Positions 36,876-49,156 are shown, counted from the stretch's first letter. The stretch: DNA of 64,000 nt from Siphlonurus alternatus (GCA_949825025.1 OX463780.1:37676979-37740978), one strand, 5' to 3'. Numbers and translations are program-made. The notes: generated by a model not told the origin, from the sequence alone.

Positions 36876-39189
36876 TCACAGCTGAGTGATGGCAGCCGCA
36901 GTGACCGAGGCTCGTAGCTCTGCCCCACCCTCCATCGCCTTAAGTCGTGCCACCACCTGCGCGTGCTCCTCCAACAAACGGGCAAACTCGCTCTTCCTGT
37001 TCTCCACCTCCCCCTAAAAACAAGAGAATTAATTATAATTAACCTTCGCCGATGATCACACAAGAACAAATCTCAGCGGAGGTTAAATAGAGGTTAAAGT
37101 GTTCAATAAACAAACTACGTCATACTATAATAATTAATATAGTTGTCCTCATATTATGTACTGGTGTATATTATCATTCATGAACTACTATGAGAATAAA
37201 AAAAAAACATATATATAAGGCTTAAAGAAAAAACTTTTTTTCATGATAGCAGTCAGTCATTTGTCTTTGTAAGGTTATATCATTGCAAACATTTTCAATT
37301 TTAAGTTAATTTATAATGTTTTCATGATGCACAATTAATCAATTAATATGTGTCCACTTAGCTTAATCATCATCTTGATTATCACCTTGACCCTGCTGTG
37401 TATGCAACCCACCGTATTTTGATGCTGAACAAGTTGCCTAACTGCAAGGAGGGATGAACAAGATAGACACTTATCAATTGTTTGAGTGCTCATGTTTTGT
37501 TTATTATGACCATAAAATTTAATTTTGACTTGGGAAAGATATTAATTAATTGAAGAGTTTATTATATCAAACTTTAAATTTGTTTTCCGGACTCTGACAT
37601 AAATCTTATAGTATAGTATACTATAGTATACATAAATAATATACTCTGTATATATTATATGCTCTGTATCATAGGCACAAATCCAGAGTAGAGACAAAAC
37701 TAAGGCTGACCTTCCACCTCCCCCAATTTTAATTATAATTTGGACTTTAGGAAAAAACCTTGAATATTCTTAGATGGCCTTTCATCCAACGGATGTTGTA
37801 TATACGCATACCCATGCAGCACCTTCAACTGCATGAGGATGGTTTTCTACCTCTTCAAAATTTAGGATTCATCATGTCAGCTAGTTATAATGCTCCCCTA
37901 TTACATTTATTTTACTAACAGAAGTCATTATCCGGAATAATGAGCTATCTGATATATGCTTAATTACCTGCAATAATGAGCTATAGCTATCTGCAATTTC
38001 AGGTGAGCGCATTTATGATCCGTACATTGGTAAAAAAAAAATGAAGCACATAATTAATTGCACTCACCTGAAATAGCAGATAGCTCATTATTGCAACAAA
38101 AACGTGGTAGGCAGATAGCTCGTCATTATTCCGAACGAGGGACGATATAATTAAGTATAATTATCAGCTGACCCAATTTTTTTCTGTTTGGATTCTAGTG
38201 GACACATGCCCGAATCTCCCACTCCACTTCCCCTCCACTTCTCGTTTATAATATATAATATCAATTAACTTTAACTGTTGAACATTTTCGGAGAAATATT
38301 AAACAGATTTTCTTTTTGTATAATTTTTAAGTGAACATTTGACACAGGTAGGATAAATGTGTGAACTTTACACTGTCAAAAATTATTAATATTTATTATA
38401 GAAGAACTATATGATATACGTATATAATATATTAATTTTAGCCAATTCATGGAGATTCATATTTTTACAAAACACAAATATCTCTTACAATATGTAATTT
38501 TTTAATCAATTTATTGTGCCACAATTATTTGTAAAATCCGAGCCGATTATTCGAAAAAATATCAATGTTGGATGTTTCTTTACTTTTTATTCTTATGAAT
38601 AATTAAATGAAAGCGAATTCTAAGTTATTTAGAGGGTGAATTTCGGGATCTAATGAGTTTAATGTCACTTAATTTCATTGCTTCGTACTGTGTACCCGGC
38701 CACGTCTTTATTATAGATTCATTTTCTTTTATAACCACAAAATATTATTAATTTAACCATCACTCATTACTTTCATACCCCTTAATAAAAAGAAGTCTTC
38801 TCGATGTGTTAATTAAACGTAAATGCATTTAATGAATAAAAAAACAAAATCATGGTCTGCGCATATGCATATTATATCCTTACCTTAATTTGCCTGAGCC
38901 TCTCGTCTGACTTCTGTTTTGTGAGCCTCGCAGTGGCGTGCAGACCTGTTCGCCGTTCGAGCGCGGGAGAGTCGACGTCTGCAGGTTGCTCCTCGCCGGA
39001 CAGTGACGCGGCAGAGGGGTTGCGCGCTAAAGGCGGGTGTTCGGGGGTGCCGATCTCGTCACCACTGCACGGGGTGAGGATACCTGGCGAGGACTCTGCG
39101 TCATCCACGTCGTCCACCACAATACTGGGGGCAGAGCGAGGTACAGTGGTGTCAGCAGCGCAGCGAGGCATCGTCGTAACCACTGCCAT
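36876..39189 (-). CDS. unrecognised 147-residue coiled-coil protein, two coding exons
   Basis: Exon 1 runs from 39189 to 38884 (102 codons) and ends at AAG-GTAAGG. Exon 2 runs from 37013 (acceptor TTGTTTTTAG) to the TGA at 36878-36876 (45 codons plus stop). Both junctions are phase 0. An in-frame TAG lies about 45 nt upstream of the ATG, so MAVVTTMPRC is the first possible start. Residues 1-80 are low-complexity and acidic, rich in Ser, Pro and Asp/Glu (PSIVVDDVDDAESSPGILTP), and look disordered. Residues 80-130 are a charged heptad-like helix crossing the splice junction (SDERLRQIKGEVENRKSEFA, then LLEEHAQVVARLKAME), which suggests a coiled-coil dimer or adaptor. No signal peptide or membrane segment is seen. 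Exon codons are GC-ending, as in TMEM192. I do not recognise the family, and further untranslated or alternative exons are possible. Confidence 0.75.
37931..38134. mobile_element. MITE with doubled terminal repeats, inside the coiled-coil gene intron
   Basis: GGAATAATGAGCTATCTG and, 40 bases later, GCAATAATGAGCTATAGCTA with TCTGCAATTTCAGGTGAG on the left are mirrored on the right by CTCACCTGAAATAGCAGATA with GCTCATTATTGC, and then GCAGATAGCTCGTCATTATTCC. Each side therefore carries two related copies of the end motif. There is no coding frame. Confidence 0.7.
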
Positions 39190-41149
39190 AATAGAGAAAT
39201 CAAGCTTTGAACGTTGCTCACTGCTCAAATAAATTTCCTATTTAAATAACTGGATATTTTTGTATGTTTTCTACTGATAGTATTTGAAGGGCAAAAAATA
39301 CATGTGATAGACACGTGTTTATATCCTTCAACTTTGATTTTTATGTACTATAACGATGTTAAAATATGAATTTATTACTATATTTATATTATATTTTTTT
39401 CTACTATGTATTATAATCACATATAACAGCTGTTCAGTTTATATGGTAATTATACTGGATTTAACCAGATTTATTGTGGTGTGTACAAGTTATTTATATC
39501 AACAACAAAATAATAAAAATAAATACATTGAAAAAAAAGTTTTAATTAAAAAACTAAAACTTGACTTAAGTTAAAACTTTAAAAAAAATTAATTACCAGT
39601 TATTTAATGAAATTATAATGATTTGAAACATCTGCAACGTTCAAACGTTCATTTCTCACTTTCGTATCTATAAATAAAATTTACGCAAGATTACCATAGG
39701 AAATGTCACAAAATGTATAATTTTTTTCTTAAAGGGTTGAAATTCTGTTTCACATTATCGAAATTTACGACCTTTATATAATCATGATTGATCATGTTCT
39801 ACGCAAATATACCAAAAATAGATTTAAAATATATTAAGCTTTAAAATTATGTAAAGAAAAATATTTTATGTTTTTCCGCAGCAATAAATTGAAGGTTATT
39901 TTTTTATCGATATACATAGAATTAATTTAAAGTCAAAATGAACTGTGCAGTTAAAAATAGATAATTGATTAAATTTTAATAACAATTTGTTCAGTAGAAA
40001 CAATTCCCTTGAAATATTACTGTACATATAATTCTATTTACGTACTTATGTATACAGAAAAAAAAAAAAAAAATTTTAAATGAATCAATATTATAGCAAA
40101 CCTTGAAAACGATAAAGGTCCGATTGGAAACATATATATATATGGACTCATTACTATTAAGGAGAGCATTAAGGATCCGGAAAACAAGTTTTGAAAATGT
40201 CGTAAAAACTTTCAAAAGAATAATAGACTATGACAGTAGAATTTCTTAGACGTGGTATTAAATATTTAAAGCCTTTTGTAGAACGTTACGTGTCTCAAAC
40301 TAAACTTTTATAAGAAAAAAAAAGAGTTAGAATAAAAATATTGTGATATATTTTTCCTATTATAAGCTCACATAAATCTTACGTATTAGATACGGAGCAC
40401 TGATGGCTACTGGTTCACTGTTACTCTTTAACTGAAGTTAGATCCATGTAGAGCATGTATTATATATACATGAACGCTGCTCATCACAACAATAAGACCG
40501 TGCATGCACTTATGATTGAGCAGAGATGCGCCCGCGACCCTCGTGTTACTAGATACAAGGTCAAGTATTGATACTTACTGACCGTATAGTATATAAGAGA
40601 CGACAATTCGGGTCAACTACCATCATCGTATCTATAATATAGAGCTCACTTCATTTATATTACCAATAAATTCTTTCTCAGGGACATTGCAAATAATATA
40701 TGTATATATATATATATATATCGTTCTAAATAAAATGTACTCTTAAAAATACATTGTTATACATCCCTTCTAAAGGATATATCTTATATAATTATATATT
40801 ACAATACTTATAATCATAAGTATATTATTTTAATTTACCTTGCATTAATAATTATAACATAATTTTTTGATATCACAATGGATTTTAAGTGGATTTAATT
40901 GTTGATTGTGATCAAAATTAATTGTAAATCCGTTCACTACAAGTAAAATAATTAAATATTTAAAACAAATTATATAATAATTATTTTTTAAAATTAAAAA
41001 CTATAATATGCTTTTCTTAGCACAATACTATAAGTAATGCTTTTTCTTTACTAACGATAGCATCAAGTATTACAGTTCGTTGCATTGACCTCTGTATGAT
41101 TTGGAAAAGAAAAAAAATATATTAAATTCGCTGTCCTATCATCAAAGTT
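39190..41149. other. 5' flank of the coiled-coil gene, AT-rich
   Basis: Untranslated leader and promoter of the - strand gene should start in this stretch or at the islet beyond it. No TATA box at a fitting position is obvious. There is a short mixed-composition patch near 40390-40640 and an AT dinucleotide run near 40697-40722. Frames at 39356-39574 and 39991-40215 are AT-driven. Confidence 0.45.
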
Positions 41150-41356
41150 TATGACCTCAGTGTGGTGATGTGTAGGATTTGCTTGTAGATTGGCGGTCTA
41201 TTATTGATAGCGTGCGTCAGTGTGACGTCATGCAACAGCAGCCAGCAGCAGTGGAGGAGAGTTGTTGACTGCTGGCGTGTGACATCCATCTGTCCGGGCC
41301 AAACAGATGCCGTCCGGACCACCAATCTTAACGCTGACGTCAATGGTCACGTGTCC
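41150..41356. promoter_or_regulatory. GC-rich islet with two CREs and an E-box
   Basis: Two perfect TGACGTCA sites (41223-41230 and 41335-41342) lie 112 bp apart, and a CACGTG E-box (41348-41353) sits six bases after the second. A GTCCGGAC palindrome and CAGCAGCAGTGG words lie between. CREs bind CREB/ATF-type bZIP factors and CACGTG binds bHLH factors. It could be the promoter of the - strand coiled-coil gene 2 kb downstream, or an enhancer. Frames on both strands across it have no splice support. Confidence 0.45.
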
Positions 41357-41588
41357 AAGAACATTTTGTTTAATTGGATGGTCAAGATAATACATGAGTC
41401 ACTTAAGTGAACCATATTATGAAAATCATATATACAGTATACATGTTTCTATACAATTACAGAGTATTACTTTAGATATTTTGGAAATGCGTAACGCAAA
41501 ATACAATTAAAAATTGCAATGAATTGTCAATTTTATAAATATCTAAATAAATGATACAGAATAGCATGCTAAATTAAATAAAATAGTA

Positions 41589-41700
41589 CAGGCGTGGATT
41601 TAAAGGGCTTGCTAAAGGGCAGAGGCTGCAACCCTTTCCAAAATTTTGTATTTAACGTGGCCGGTTAAGCTTAAATATGAACTTCCCTCCAGCACATGGT
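41589..41700 (+). mobile_element. degenerate left half of a family H hAT MITE
   Basis: CAGGCGTGGATTTAAAGGG resembles the CAGGCGCGGATCCAGGGG end, and TTTTGTATTTAACGTGGCCGG, then AACTTCCCTCCAGCAC, follow the body of the complete copies at 61150 and 50195 at the right spacing. The right half cannot be recognised. Confidence 0.5.
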
Positions 41701-42444
41701 ATTTTATATCATTGATGAGATGATGAACATATCTGACATTGTGAGTCCAGTCCTCATTTTTTTTTTCTATCCGATCTGAAATTGCAAGCAGACTATATTG
41801 TTATTATTGCTATTTGAAATATTTACAATGAAAATGTGAAAAAAAAATGTGTTCGAAATATTTAAATTTAATGATGCTTATTAGATTTATATTATTAATT
41901 ATTCTATATACTATAATATATATGTATGTCGATGTTAGTATCACTTATTTGTACATGCAATGGATGGCACTGAAAATTATATATTTATATTCAAAGCATC
42001 TGTATGTAGTCTACATAACTGTAGACTTGATGACATTTTAAAATTATTTTTAATGTCGATGCATACAACACACTACATATAATAATATATTTATATGAAC
42101 ATTTCATTTTCTCGAAAATTTGCTTCGTTTATTCACCCATTTATTGAAAGTTTTATAATTTTATGATTAAGCTCAAATTAAGTGAATACTTTAAGTTTTA
42201 AAAGCTTAAAATTGTTTTATTATTATTTGTGCAATGGATTTTAAAAATTAAGTAAGATTAAAATAAATAATAAAATTTATTAATATGTAGTTATTTATCA
42301 AACAACACATTAAATAATAAATGAGTCTATACAGTTCCAAAATACCCTTCTACAATTTTGATAATGATTGCTAAATAATGATAAACAAATTGACAACAAA
42401 ATCTTTTTGAAAATACACGACAAATTGCATTCAACTAATTAATG
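41701..42444. other. AT-rich non-coding DNA
   Basis: No gene is supported; the 64-codon frame at 41847-42041 is AT-driven and rich in Tyr, Ile and Leu. Confidence 0.55.
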
Positions 42445-42653
42445 TTAAGTGTTTTTATGCTTTTTATCTTTATGTACATAACTTTTTACAACAATCAATA
42501 CAATTTTTTGTAAGACCATGGACTCTTTTGTGACTTCTACGAGTGCGAAGTCAAGCGAATGCTCCATGGTAGCTACCAAGTTCTTTGCACTTGTACGATC
42601 TCTCCCAATATAGACCACAGCTTGCAGCTTACACGGTGCGTTCGCCATCAGAG
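42445..42653 (-). CDS. candidate exon or small protein of 67 codons, - strand
   Basis: On the - strand, GTTTTAGTTTTTCACAG is a good acceptor. ATG GCG opens five bases later at 42648, and 67 codons run to TAA at 42447-42445. The first 48 codons (MANAPCKLQAVVYIGRDRTS, then AKNLVATMEHSLDFALVEVT) use GC-ending codons and contrast with the AT-rich surroundings. The last 19 (ending YVHKDKKHKNT) are AT-richer and Lys-rich, so the true exon may end earlier. No family is recognised. It lies 3.3 kb upstream of the coiled-coil gene on the same strand, but its stop codon argues against it being a coding exon of that gene. Confidence 0.35.
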
Positions 42654-44963
42654 CTGTGAAAAACTAAAACATCAAAATATAGGTCGATGATATAAACGGA
42701 GAACAATTCAGTCTGAAAAAAATATGTTCAATTGTTTTAATGTAATGTTAAAAATAAAACGTTAGCATATAGAAAGTTGAGTGGACAATGTGTAATTATG
42801 TGACTAACAAAGTCAATTCTCAACTAACAATAGAGTAATCAAATTATATTTTTCAAAATGAAGAAAACAACTTATTCAACAATTCTTCTGGTATAATAGT
42901 GGTTGTTGAAAATTTAACTGCAGCATTATATCAAAGAAAAGAGAGTCGAAGCTATTCTCTTTTCTCTGATATTATCATGTACATGTACAATGAGTAACTA
43001 ATCAATTTATTTCTTACAACAAGTGTAATATATAATACTTAAAATCTGATCTAATCATTACCTAAAATTGAAATTGGTAAATTTGTACCATGCAGTAAAG
43101 AAAATTGTGTATCAACCATCAGATCTCTAACATTTTCAATGCAATGGAATTCAGTCCTCTGTTTTAAGTCTCGTTTAGTGATTATTTAAATTATAAATAT
43201 TTACTTCCTTTAGTCTTAAAAAAACATAACATAGTATTAAGAACAAACTCTCATTTTCGATTTTTTTTTTTTTTTTTTTTTTTAAACTTAATCAACTTAA
43301 TTATATTTTTCTCATGAGTACATAAATAACAAGTCAGAGGCAGGGAATTCATAAACAATCCAATAAGAACAATTCACTTCACGAAGGTTGTGTAGTGGAT
43401 GCTTGTAAACTTTTATAAAGACATTTTGATATTGATAGTAACGTTGCAAGGAAAACTTTTTTTTTTTTATATAAAATTAATACTTAAAAAAAAAATTATT
43501 ACTGCAATTGATATTGTTTAGCATTTTAAGTCATAACAAGAAATTACATCTACAAAATTAAGTCTTTCCGGTAAGGTTTACATTTATGAATTATAAGAAA
43601 ATGACCTGAAGTAGATACGTCTCGCTTTTTGTACGGCAAGAACTCAATTATATATGAAAATTTACCATCAATATTGAGTTTATTTTCATGCGATAAAAAA
43701 TCATTGAAATGTAAAAATAAAAAAAATAAAATAAAAATCCATGTAAAAGGTTGATAAAAAGTATAGCAGCTATCTGATCATCGTTTATTTATAGGTAATA
43801 GCGTGTGAGAGGCACCTGCACTCTCAATACATATTTCAACGACACTAAAACGTAACGCTTTAACTCGAACATCTTCACAATCCAATTCATTTTTTTCTGT
43901 ATCCAAGTTCTCATGTGAGCGTTATTTTATTTGTACTCAACAATAAAATACGAGGGAAAATTATTCTTTTTGTTATGTTACCTGTACAATATGAAAATAT
44001 TCTATTTTTAAACAACAAAAAATAAAAATTTGTAACTATTATTTTAATTTTTAACCGTAATTTTTTTTATAAAAATTAATAATGTAATATTTGTTTTTAT
44101 TTTATAACATCTTATACATTTAACTTAATAAATCTCAGTATTTAATAACTAATACGTTTCATACACATAATAATCACAAAAAAAATTCTAACTTGACTTA
44201 TCATAATTTAAATATTAATTTTTACAAATTTTACAAATAAAATACAAATCTCAGCTAAAAATAAAAAAGTTTTTTTTTTCTTCCCTCATTTCATAAGTTT
44301 CTTCTTTGTTTTGTCTATGGTAATAATACTTTATTGTAAATAAGATAAAAAAAAGTGAACCAATCGATATAAAAAAAAATGCAATATATATACTTTTCAT
44401 GTATAGAGACATATATTATTGCTTGTAGATAAAATGTAATAATGAGAATCCCAACACAACACTGACTGGATATCGGATTACGTATGTGATTGTTGTCGTC
44501 AGGTTTGTTTCATGACTACGTGTTCTTACTGAAAATCGATCACATTCGTTTGTCGTCATTCTCAAAGGAACATGCAAACGAATATCTAGACTGAATCGAG
44601 ACTATATACCGCCGCCGGCGTCGCTGAATACATAAACCAATAGGCAAACATAAGAAGATGTATTATTATGTTAGCATGAAGAAAAGTTTAAGCGATCACG
44701 TCATCTGGTGGTGACACAAAATATGATGAATTACTATGAAGTGAAACTCTGAAAAAGTTATACTTCTATGGATTATACGGTAAAATATTGATTCCTAAAA
44801 TGTGGAAAATGGATCATGTATATCAAATAAGAAGAATAGTTTATTATTGTATTGATTTTTGTTTATTTTTATTTCATTTTTCCATGTACAATTGCATGTG
44901 GAATTTGTTAAGGAAAATTCGATCAAATTTCGTATTACAAATTATCAAAAATAATTAAAACGC
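42654..44963. other. AT-rich non-coding DNA
   Basis: No gene is supported. There is a T run at 43262-43283 and a GC-richer patch at about 44460-44640 (with CCGCCGCCGGCGTCGCTGAA) that has no convincing exon edges. Confidence 0.5.
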
Positions 44964-45005
44964 GGGGGGAGGGGGGAAGGAGAGAGAGAGAGAGAGAGAG
45001 AGAGA
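44964..45005. repeat. G-run plus (GA)n microsatellite
   Basis: GGGGGGAGGGGGG at 44964-44976 leads into about 12 GA units (44981-45005). The G tracts could contribute to a G-quadruplex. Confidence 0.9.
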
Positions 45006-46097
45006 TGTTACCAATCATTAACAATTTTTCTCAGTATTCAGTAATCCACCAATCGTCGTGTATAAAATCTTAACCATTTTTTAATAGACTGGACTTAAAC
45101 TTGAATGATACGGGACTTTGGACCTTATATTATATGTTGATAAGGGCCATACTGTCGTGGCAGCTGACTTTCTGCTTGATGACCATCATACAGCAAGTAC
45201 GATCCGTGGAGACTAAAACCTCATGACAATAAAGTGTCACGTGCAGAGAGAAATCATTCGAGTTTGCTCCATCGGGATATAATTCATCGGAAACCACGAG
45301 AAACGTGCGCAGATTTGCAATGCTGCATCATGCAATTATTCAAATGCATGTACCGGGAGGAAATAAATCATTAATAAATATGTTATAATAAATTTAAAAT
45401 TGTAATTATCTATAGTTGTAGACATGACATTTGGGATTTAAACATATTTTTTGTTAAATTTATGCATTATTGACAGAGTTACAATCGAGTGTATTGTTTT
45501 CATGTAAATTAATAAATAAAGAAACGCCGCTGTGTATTAATTAAAATTCATACAGTTTTATTTACCAATATTATATATTTCAATATTTGATACTAAATTA
45601 ATTCATTTCTATATTTTAATGAAAATAATTTAAAAAATATTATTCAGTGAAATATAAATTTTAATCCCAATAGATGAATATATCACATAAAAATTACAAT
45701 ATTAAATATCATTATTTAATTTATGAATAATAATTTGTTATTTGAATATTATTAATATGCATGCATTAGTATAGTAATTAATGCACTGTTGAGTGTGTTG
45801 ACACTGTCTAATCCAACGTACGCTTATGTGATTTTTAGTTCGATGTTAAGTTAAGCTTTATAGAGTATAAAGTAAATTGGATATATACTTTAATTTATTT
45901 TCTCAATTTTCCTGGATTAATTTCTTTATCCAACAAAGTACACTGCTGTAAATATAATATGAATCATAATGTAATATATTTTGTACCCCGAGAATTAGGC
46001 TACACACCTTACTTCTTTTCTCATGTCTTAACGGCTGGCCTGAGCAAGCCTTCGCTTCAATCTAGCTGCAAGCGCAATAGCAGCAGGTTTATTTTGT
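45006..46097. other. non-coding DNA with a mixed-composition patch at 45.1-45.35 kb
   Basis: The patch contains a CACGTG site (45239-45244) but no open frame of interest. The rest is AT-rich. Confidence 0.45.
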
Positions 46098-46245
<148 letters not shown>

Positions 46246-47003
46246 GCATTCAGTGTACCTTAAACTTCCAGCTATTTGTGCCATGGTGTCAATCTTTCGT
46301 TCGTTGGTCTGTAACTTGATTCGAATAATGCGAACATCCTCAGACGCCACAGCGTGCTTCTTATTTTTAATTTTAAATGTTCCGAAACGTGTTTAAAGTT
46401 TGACGTCAGTAGCTAAACATTTGTTATAATTACCAAGTTATAATTTTAGCGTGGAATTTAAGTCAACAAAGACACAAAAATAACAATGTCAGTCAGTCAT
46501 CAACAGCTAGCATTGTGAAATGGATTTTATACGATTGTTAAAATTGTACAACTTGCTCGATATCAAGATTTTCAAGTTTAGAAATAAATTATAATATACA
46601 AGAGTCAAGTTCAAAATTTCTTTTTTAAAACAAACTCTGATTTATGATACATTATAATTATATTTAACTTATTTAATTATTAAATCGAAGTTAAAATTTC
46701 ATCATAATTATTATCATGATTGAATTTTTTTCTAGCTATATAATTGCAGAAAGTTCATTTTATTAAGGTTCTCTAGTGCAATTATGCAAAATTTCTCAAT
46801 ACACTTTAAAACGATTACTTTTTATTTTTTTCGGATGTAATAAATAGAAAAAGTCGTGTATATTAAAAAGACAACAAGTATATATTTTTTTTAATCGATA
46901 ACCATATTTTTCTTAAATAAATCCTATATGCTGAATTTTCTGTATTAAAAACAATCGCAAAATATCCACTATTATAATTTAATTTTCAAGGGTAAATTTT
47001 GTT
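46246..47003. other. AT-rich non-coding DNA
   Basis: No gene is supported. The first 140 bases after the ATTT repeat are of mixed composition (with ACGCCACAGCGTGC) and have no exon edges. Confidence 0.5.
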
Positions 47004-47195
47004 TCAATAAGAACGAAAATCAGCTGTTTCTCTCAATCGTCTGTGACGCTCGCATGTCATTTGTGTCGCAGAACTCAAACGACGGCTCGAGATGTCATCA
47101 GGTCTGCCAAGCTGCCTACATGCAATAACAAGCTTATTACGTCTTCCACCTCTTGCTTGTAAACTTACCAATACAAGGAGTTCCAATAACAGCAT
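47004..47195 (-). CDS. candidate small ORF with signal-peptide-like start
   Basis: ATG at 47195 (context ATTGCCATGC) opens MLLLELLVLVSLQARGGRRN, a hydrophobic leader followed by a basic Gly-Gly-Arg-Arg site. The ORF then runs in non-AT-driven codons (RQLGRPDDISSRRLSSATQM) to TGA after 63 codons. Leader plus dibasic site is the layout of a neuropeptide or secreted-peptide precursor. After nine codons the sequence GTATTG-GTAAGT offers a strong donor, so an equally good reading is a first exon (MLLLELLVL) with the rest intronic. No family is recognised. Confidence 0.3.
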   Translation of the reverse strand: MLLLELLVLVSLQARGGRRNKLVIACRQLGRPDDISSRRLSSATQMTCERHRRLRETADFRSY

Positions 47196-47932
47196 GGCAA
47201 TTGGGACTATTTACAAAGTTTTCTCTTCAAATTAACTTTTTCAATCTCGTTTAATGTCAGTAACAGCGCGAAGAATCTAATCGAAAAATTGTTATTGATA
47301 TTACTTACTAGTGTAACTTTAAAGTTTTATGAAAACTTCATTAGATATGTTATTGCATCGTATTATTATGTGGTATTTTTTATGCTAAATATTAAAGTTA
47401 ATTATTTTTTTCCGGTACCTAAATGTAACCTTCATAAATTTTAAGACGCTAATTAAGTTATAAATATTTGCATGAATACAAATCAGTTCATATGATTTTT
47501 TTTTTTTTTTCTCAGTGTTAACTTTTATAGTATTTAAATTCAGTGGAACTACTATCACTTTAAAACTACTTTCACTACTTTGAAATTATTTTTTGCGTTG
47601 TTTAGTTCTAAATAGTAATATCTACGTCATTTATTATGAAAATAAATAATTCAGGAAATTCTATGAAAATTAATATAGTGCAATGAATGTTATTCTTAAG
47701 TAAAAAGAGATCAATGGCCTACTATATTATAGTTGCTAATTTTAGATGAAGCACATCTAGAGAGTATTTATGTTGGCTTCAAACCACCCACCTGACAACC
47801 AAGAACTACAGTCATTGCCTGACAACAACGCTGACATATGAATGTCATTTTTTTGACACTGCAGTCTATGACATTATAGGTATATGTGGAGGTGGCAAGA
47901 TATATACTAATGAGTCCAGTAGTTGAGGTTTT

Positions 47933-49156
47933 AGTTAGGGAATCAACAACCAAATTTCACGAAAATCGCGCTATTGGTGATACCGGGCTGAAATTTTCAG
48001 TACTTGCTAATAACATCATTTGCATCAACTTTTTTGGCGGATCCCAAAAAAAAGTGTCATACCGTGACCTTGAGTGACCTTTGAACTTTGACCTCCGATT
48101 GATTTACGTTTGATTTTTTTACAAGGAATCTAAGGCAGATACGAAAAAAATTGTCATTAGCAAATATGTTTGTACTAACACGGAAAGTAATTAGCAATTT
48201 TTGGAAAAGACCTAAGTCCATAAAAAACAAAATGGCGGCCGATGAAACTTTTATTGCCCTCTTTTTTGGCAGCTTTCTTGCTTATTTTAACCAAACTAGC
48301 AAACTTTTTAGCTTAAAATAGCAACTATCAATTGTCTACTATCATTACGATTAAAAAAAATCATAATGCTTGTTGATAAGAGAATAATAACTCGAGATAT
48401 TGTAATTTCTACCGTAAAATGAGCACTTATTCCCTATGCTATTATAATACGTTTTTTTACTAAAATCCATACTTTTTGTGACAAAAGCATTAAACATACA
48501 GAAATGATTAATTGCATCATAAGAACCTTAAAAAATACTGTACCCTAAAATTTTGAACCACCCTTTGACCCCTGGTGACCTTTCAAAATGGCGGATGTGG
48601 AGAACAGGAAAGTATTATTTTCTGGCAAACCAAAGGTCGGGATAAAGATATATTCCGCAGAAAAGATGCTTAGATGGTTGCAATTATTTAAAAAGGGTCC
48701 CTAATTATTTTCAAAGTGCAATGTTGCCAAATATAGCACCCCTAAAGACCTAAATTTTATTTTACTTTTTTTTTCAGTTAAAATCGTATAAAATCCATGC
48801 TTTCTGAAAGTGGAGCTTCTAATTTTCAAGCATGATTAATTAATTGGGGTCACGAGAACCAAAAAAATAAGAACCCCCCTCCCCTCACCCCCCCAAAAAT
48901 TAAAACATTTTACGCCTCCTGCCCAGGGTTCTTTAATCCATGATTGACTCGGGGAATTATATTATATTTTTTTAGGCCATATAGTCAGTGCATTGAAGTA
49001 ATTGCAGTTAGTAACCATTTGTCTATAGTATACGTATTTCTACTAAATAAAAATTAAAACTAAGAGTAATTTTAAGAAAAAGTGTCATTATTTTTAAAAA
49101 AAAAAGGGGGGGTTCCAAGTCTTCCTAAAATCTGAGTAATCTATTTCTCGATAAAC
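47933..49156 (+). mobile_element. fold-back element, left arm (about 1.2 kb)
   Basis: From AGTTAGGGAAT to about TTTCTCGATAAAC, this arm is mirrored by 50672-51884 in inverted orientation. Over long blocks I see no difference between the arms. Examples are GGTCAAAGTTCAAAGGTCAC, the ATGGCGGATGTGGAGAACAG block and the TAAGAACCCCCCTCCCC block. Differences are seen at the outermost 30 bases and the inner 20. There is no long reading frame on either strand, so the arm is non-coding and the element non-autonomous. It carries nuclear-receptor-like half-site pairs, described separately. The transposon superfamily is not identified. Confidence 0.88.
48065..48094 (-). promoter_or_regulatory. DR4 and DR1 nuclear-receptor-like half-site cluster (left arm)
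   Basis: TGACCT (48065-48070) and TGACCT (48075-48080) are spaced by four bases (DR4). TGAACT (48082-48087) and TGACCT (48089-48094) are spaced by one (DR1). A further pair, TGACCC (48566-48571) and TGACCT (48576-48581), is also DR4. On the - strand these read AGGTCA-type half sites. The right arm repeats them in mirror image. Confidence 0.5.

Noticed and set aside
36767..37069. 100-codon - strand frame rich in Arg/Trp
   Set aside because: It is the wrong frame over exon 2 of the coiled-coil gene; the spliced phase-0 frame is the coherent one.
39187..39228. Upstream extension of the coiled-coil protein by 13 residues
   Set aside because: It would need initiation at TTG; the first ATG after the in-frame TAG is at 39189.
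38852..39232. 126-codon + strand frame opposite the coiled-coil gene exon 1
   Set aside because: Antisense shadow of a GC-rich exon; no splice sites or start context on the + strand.
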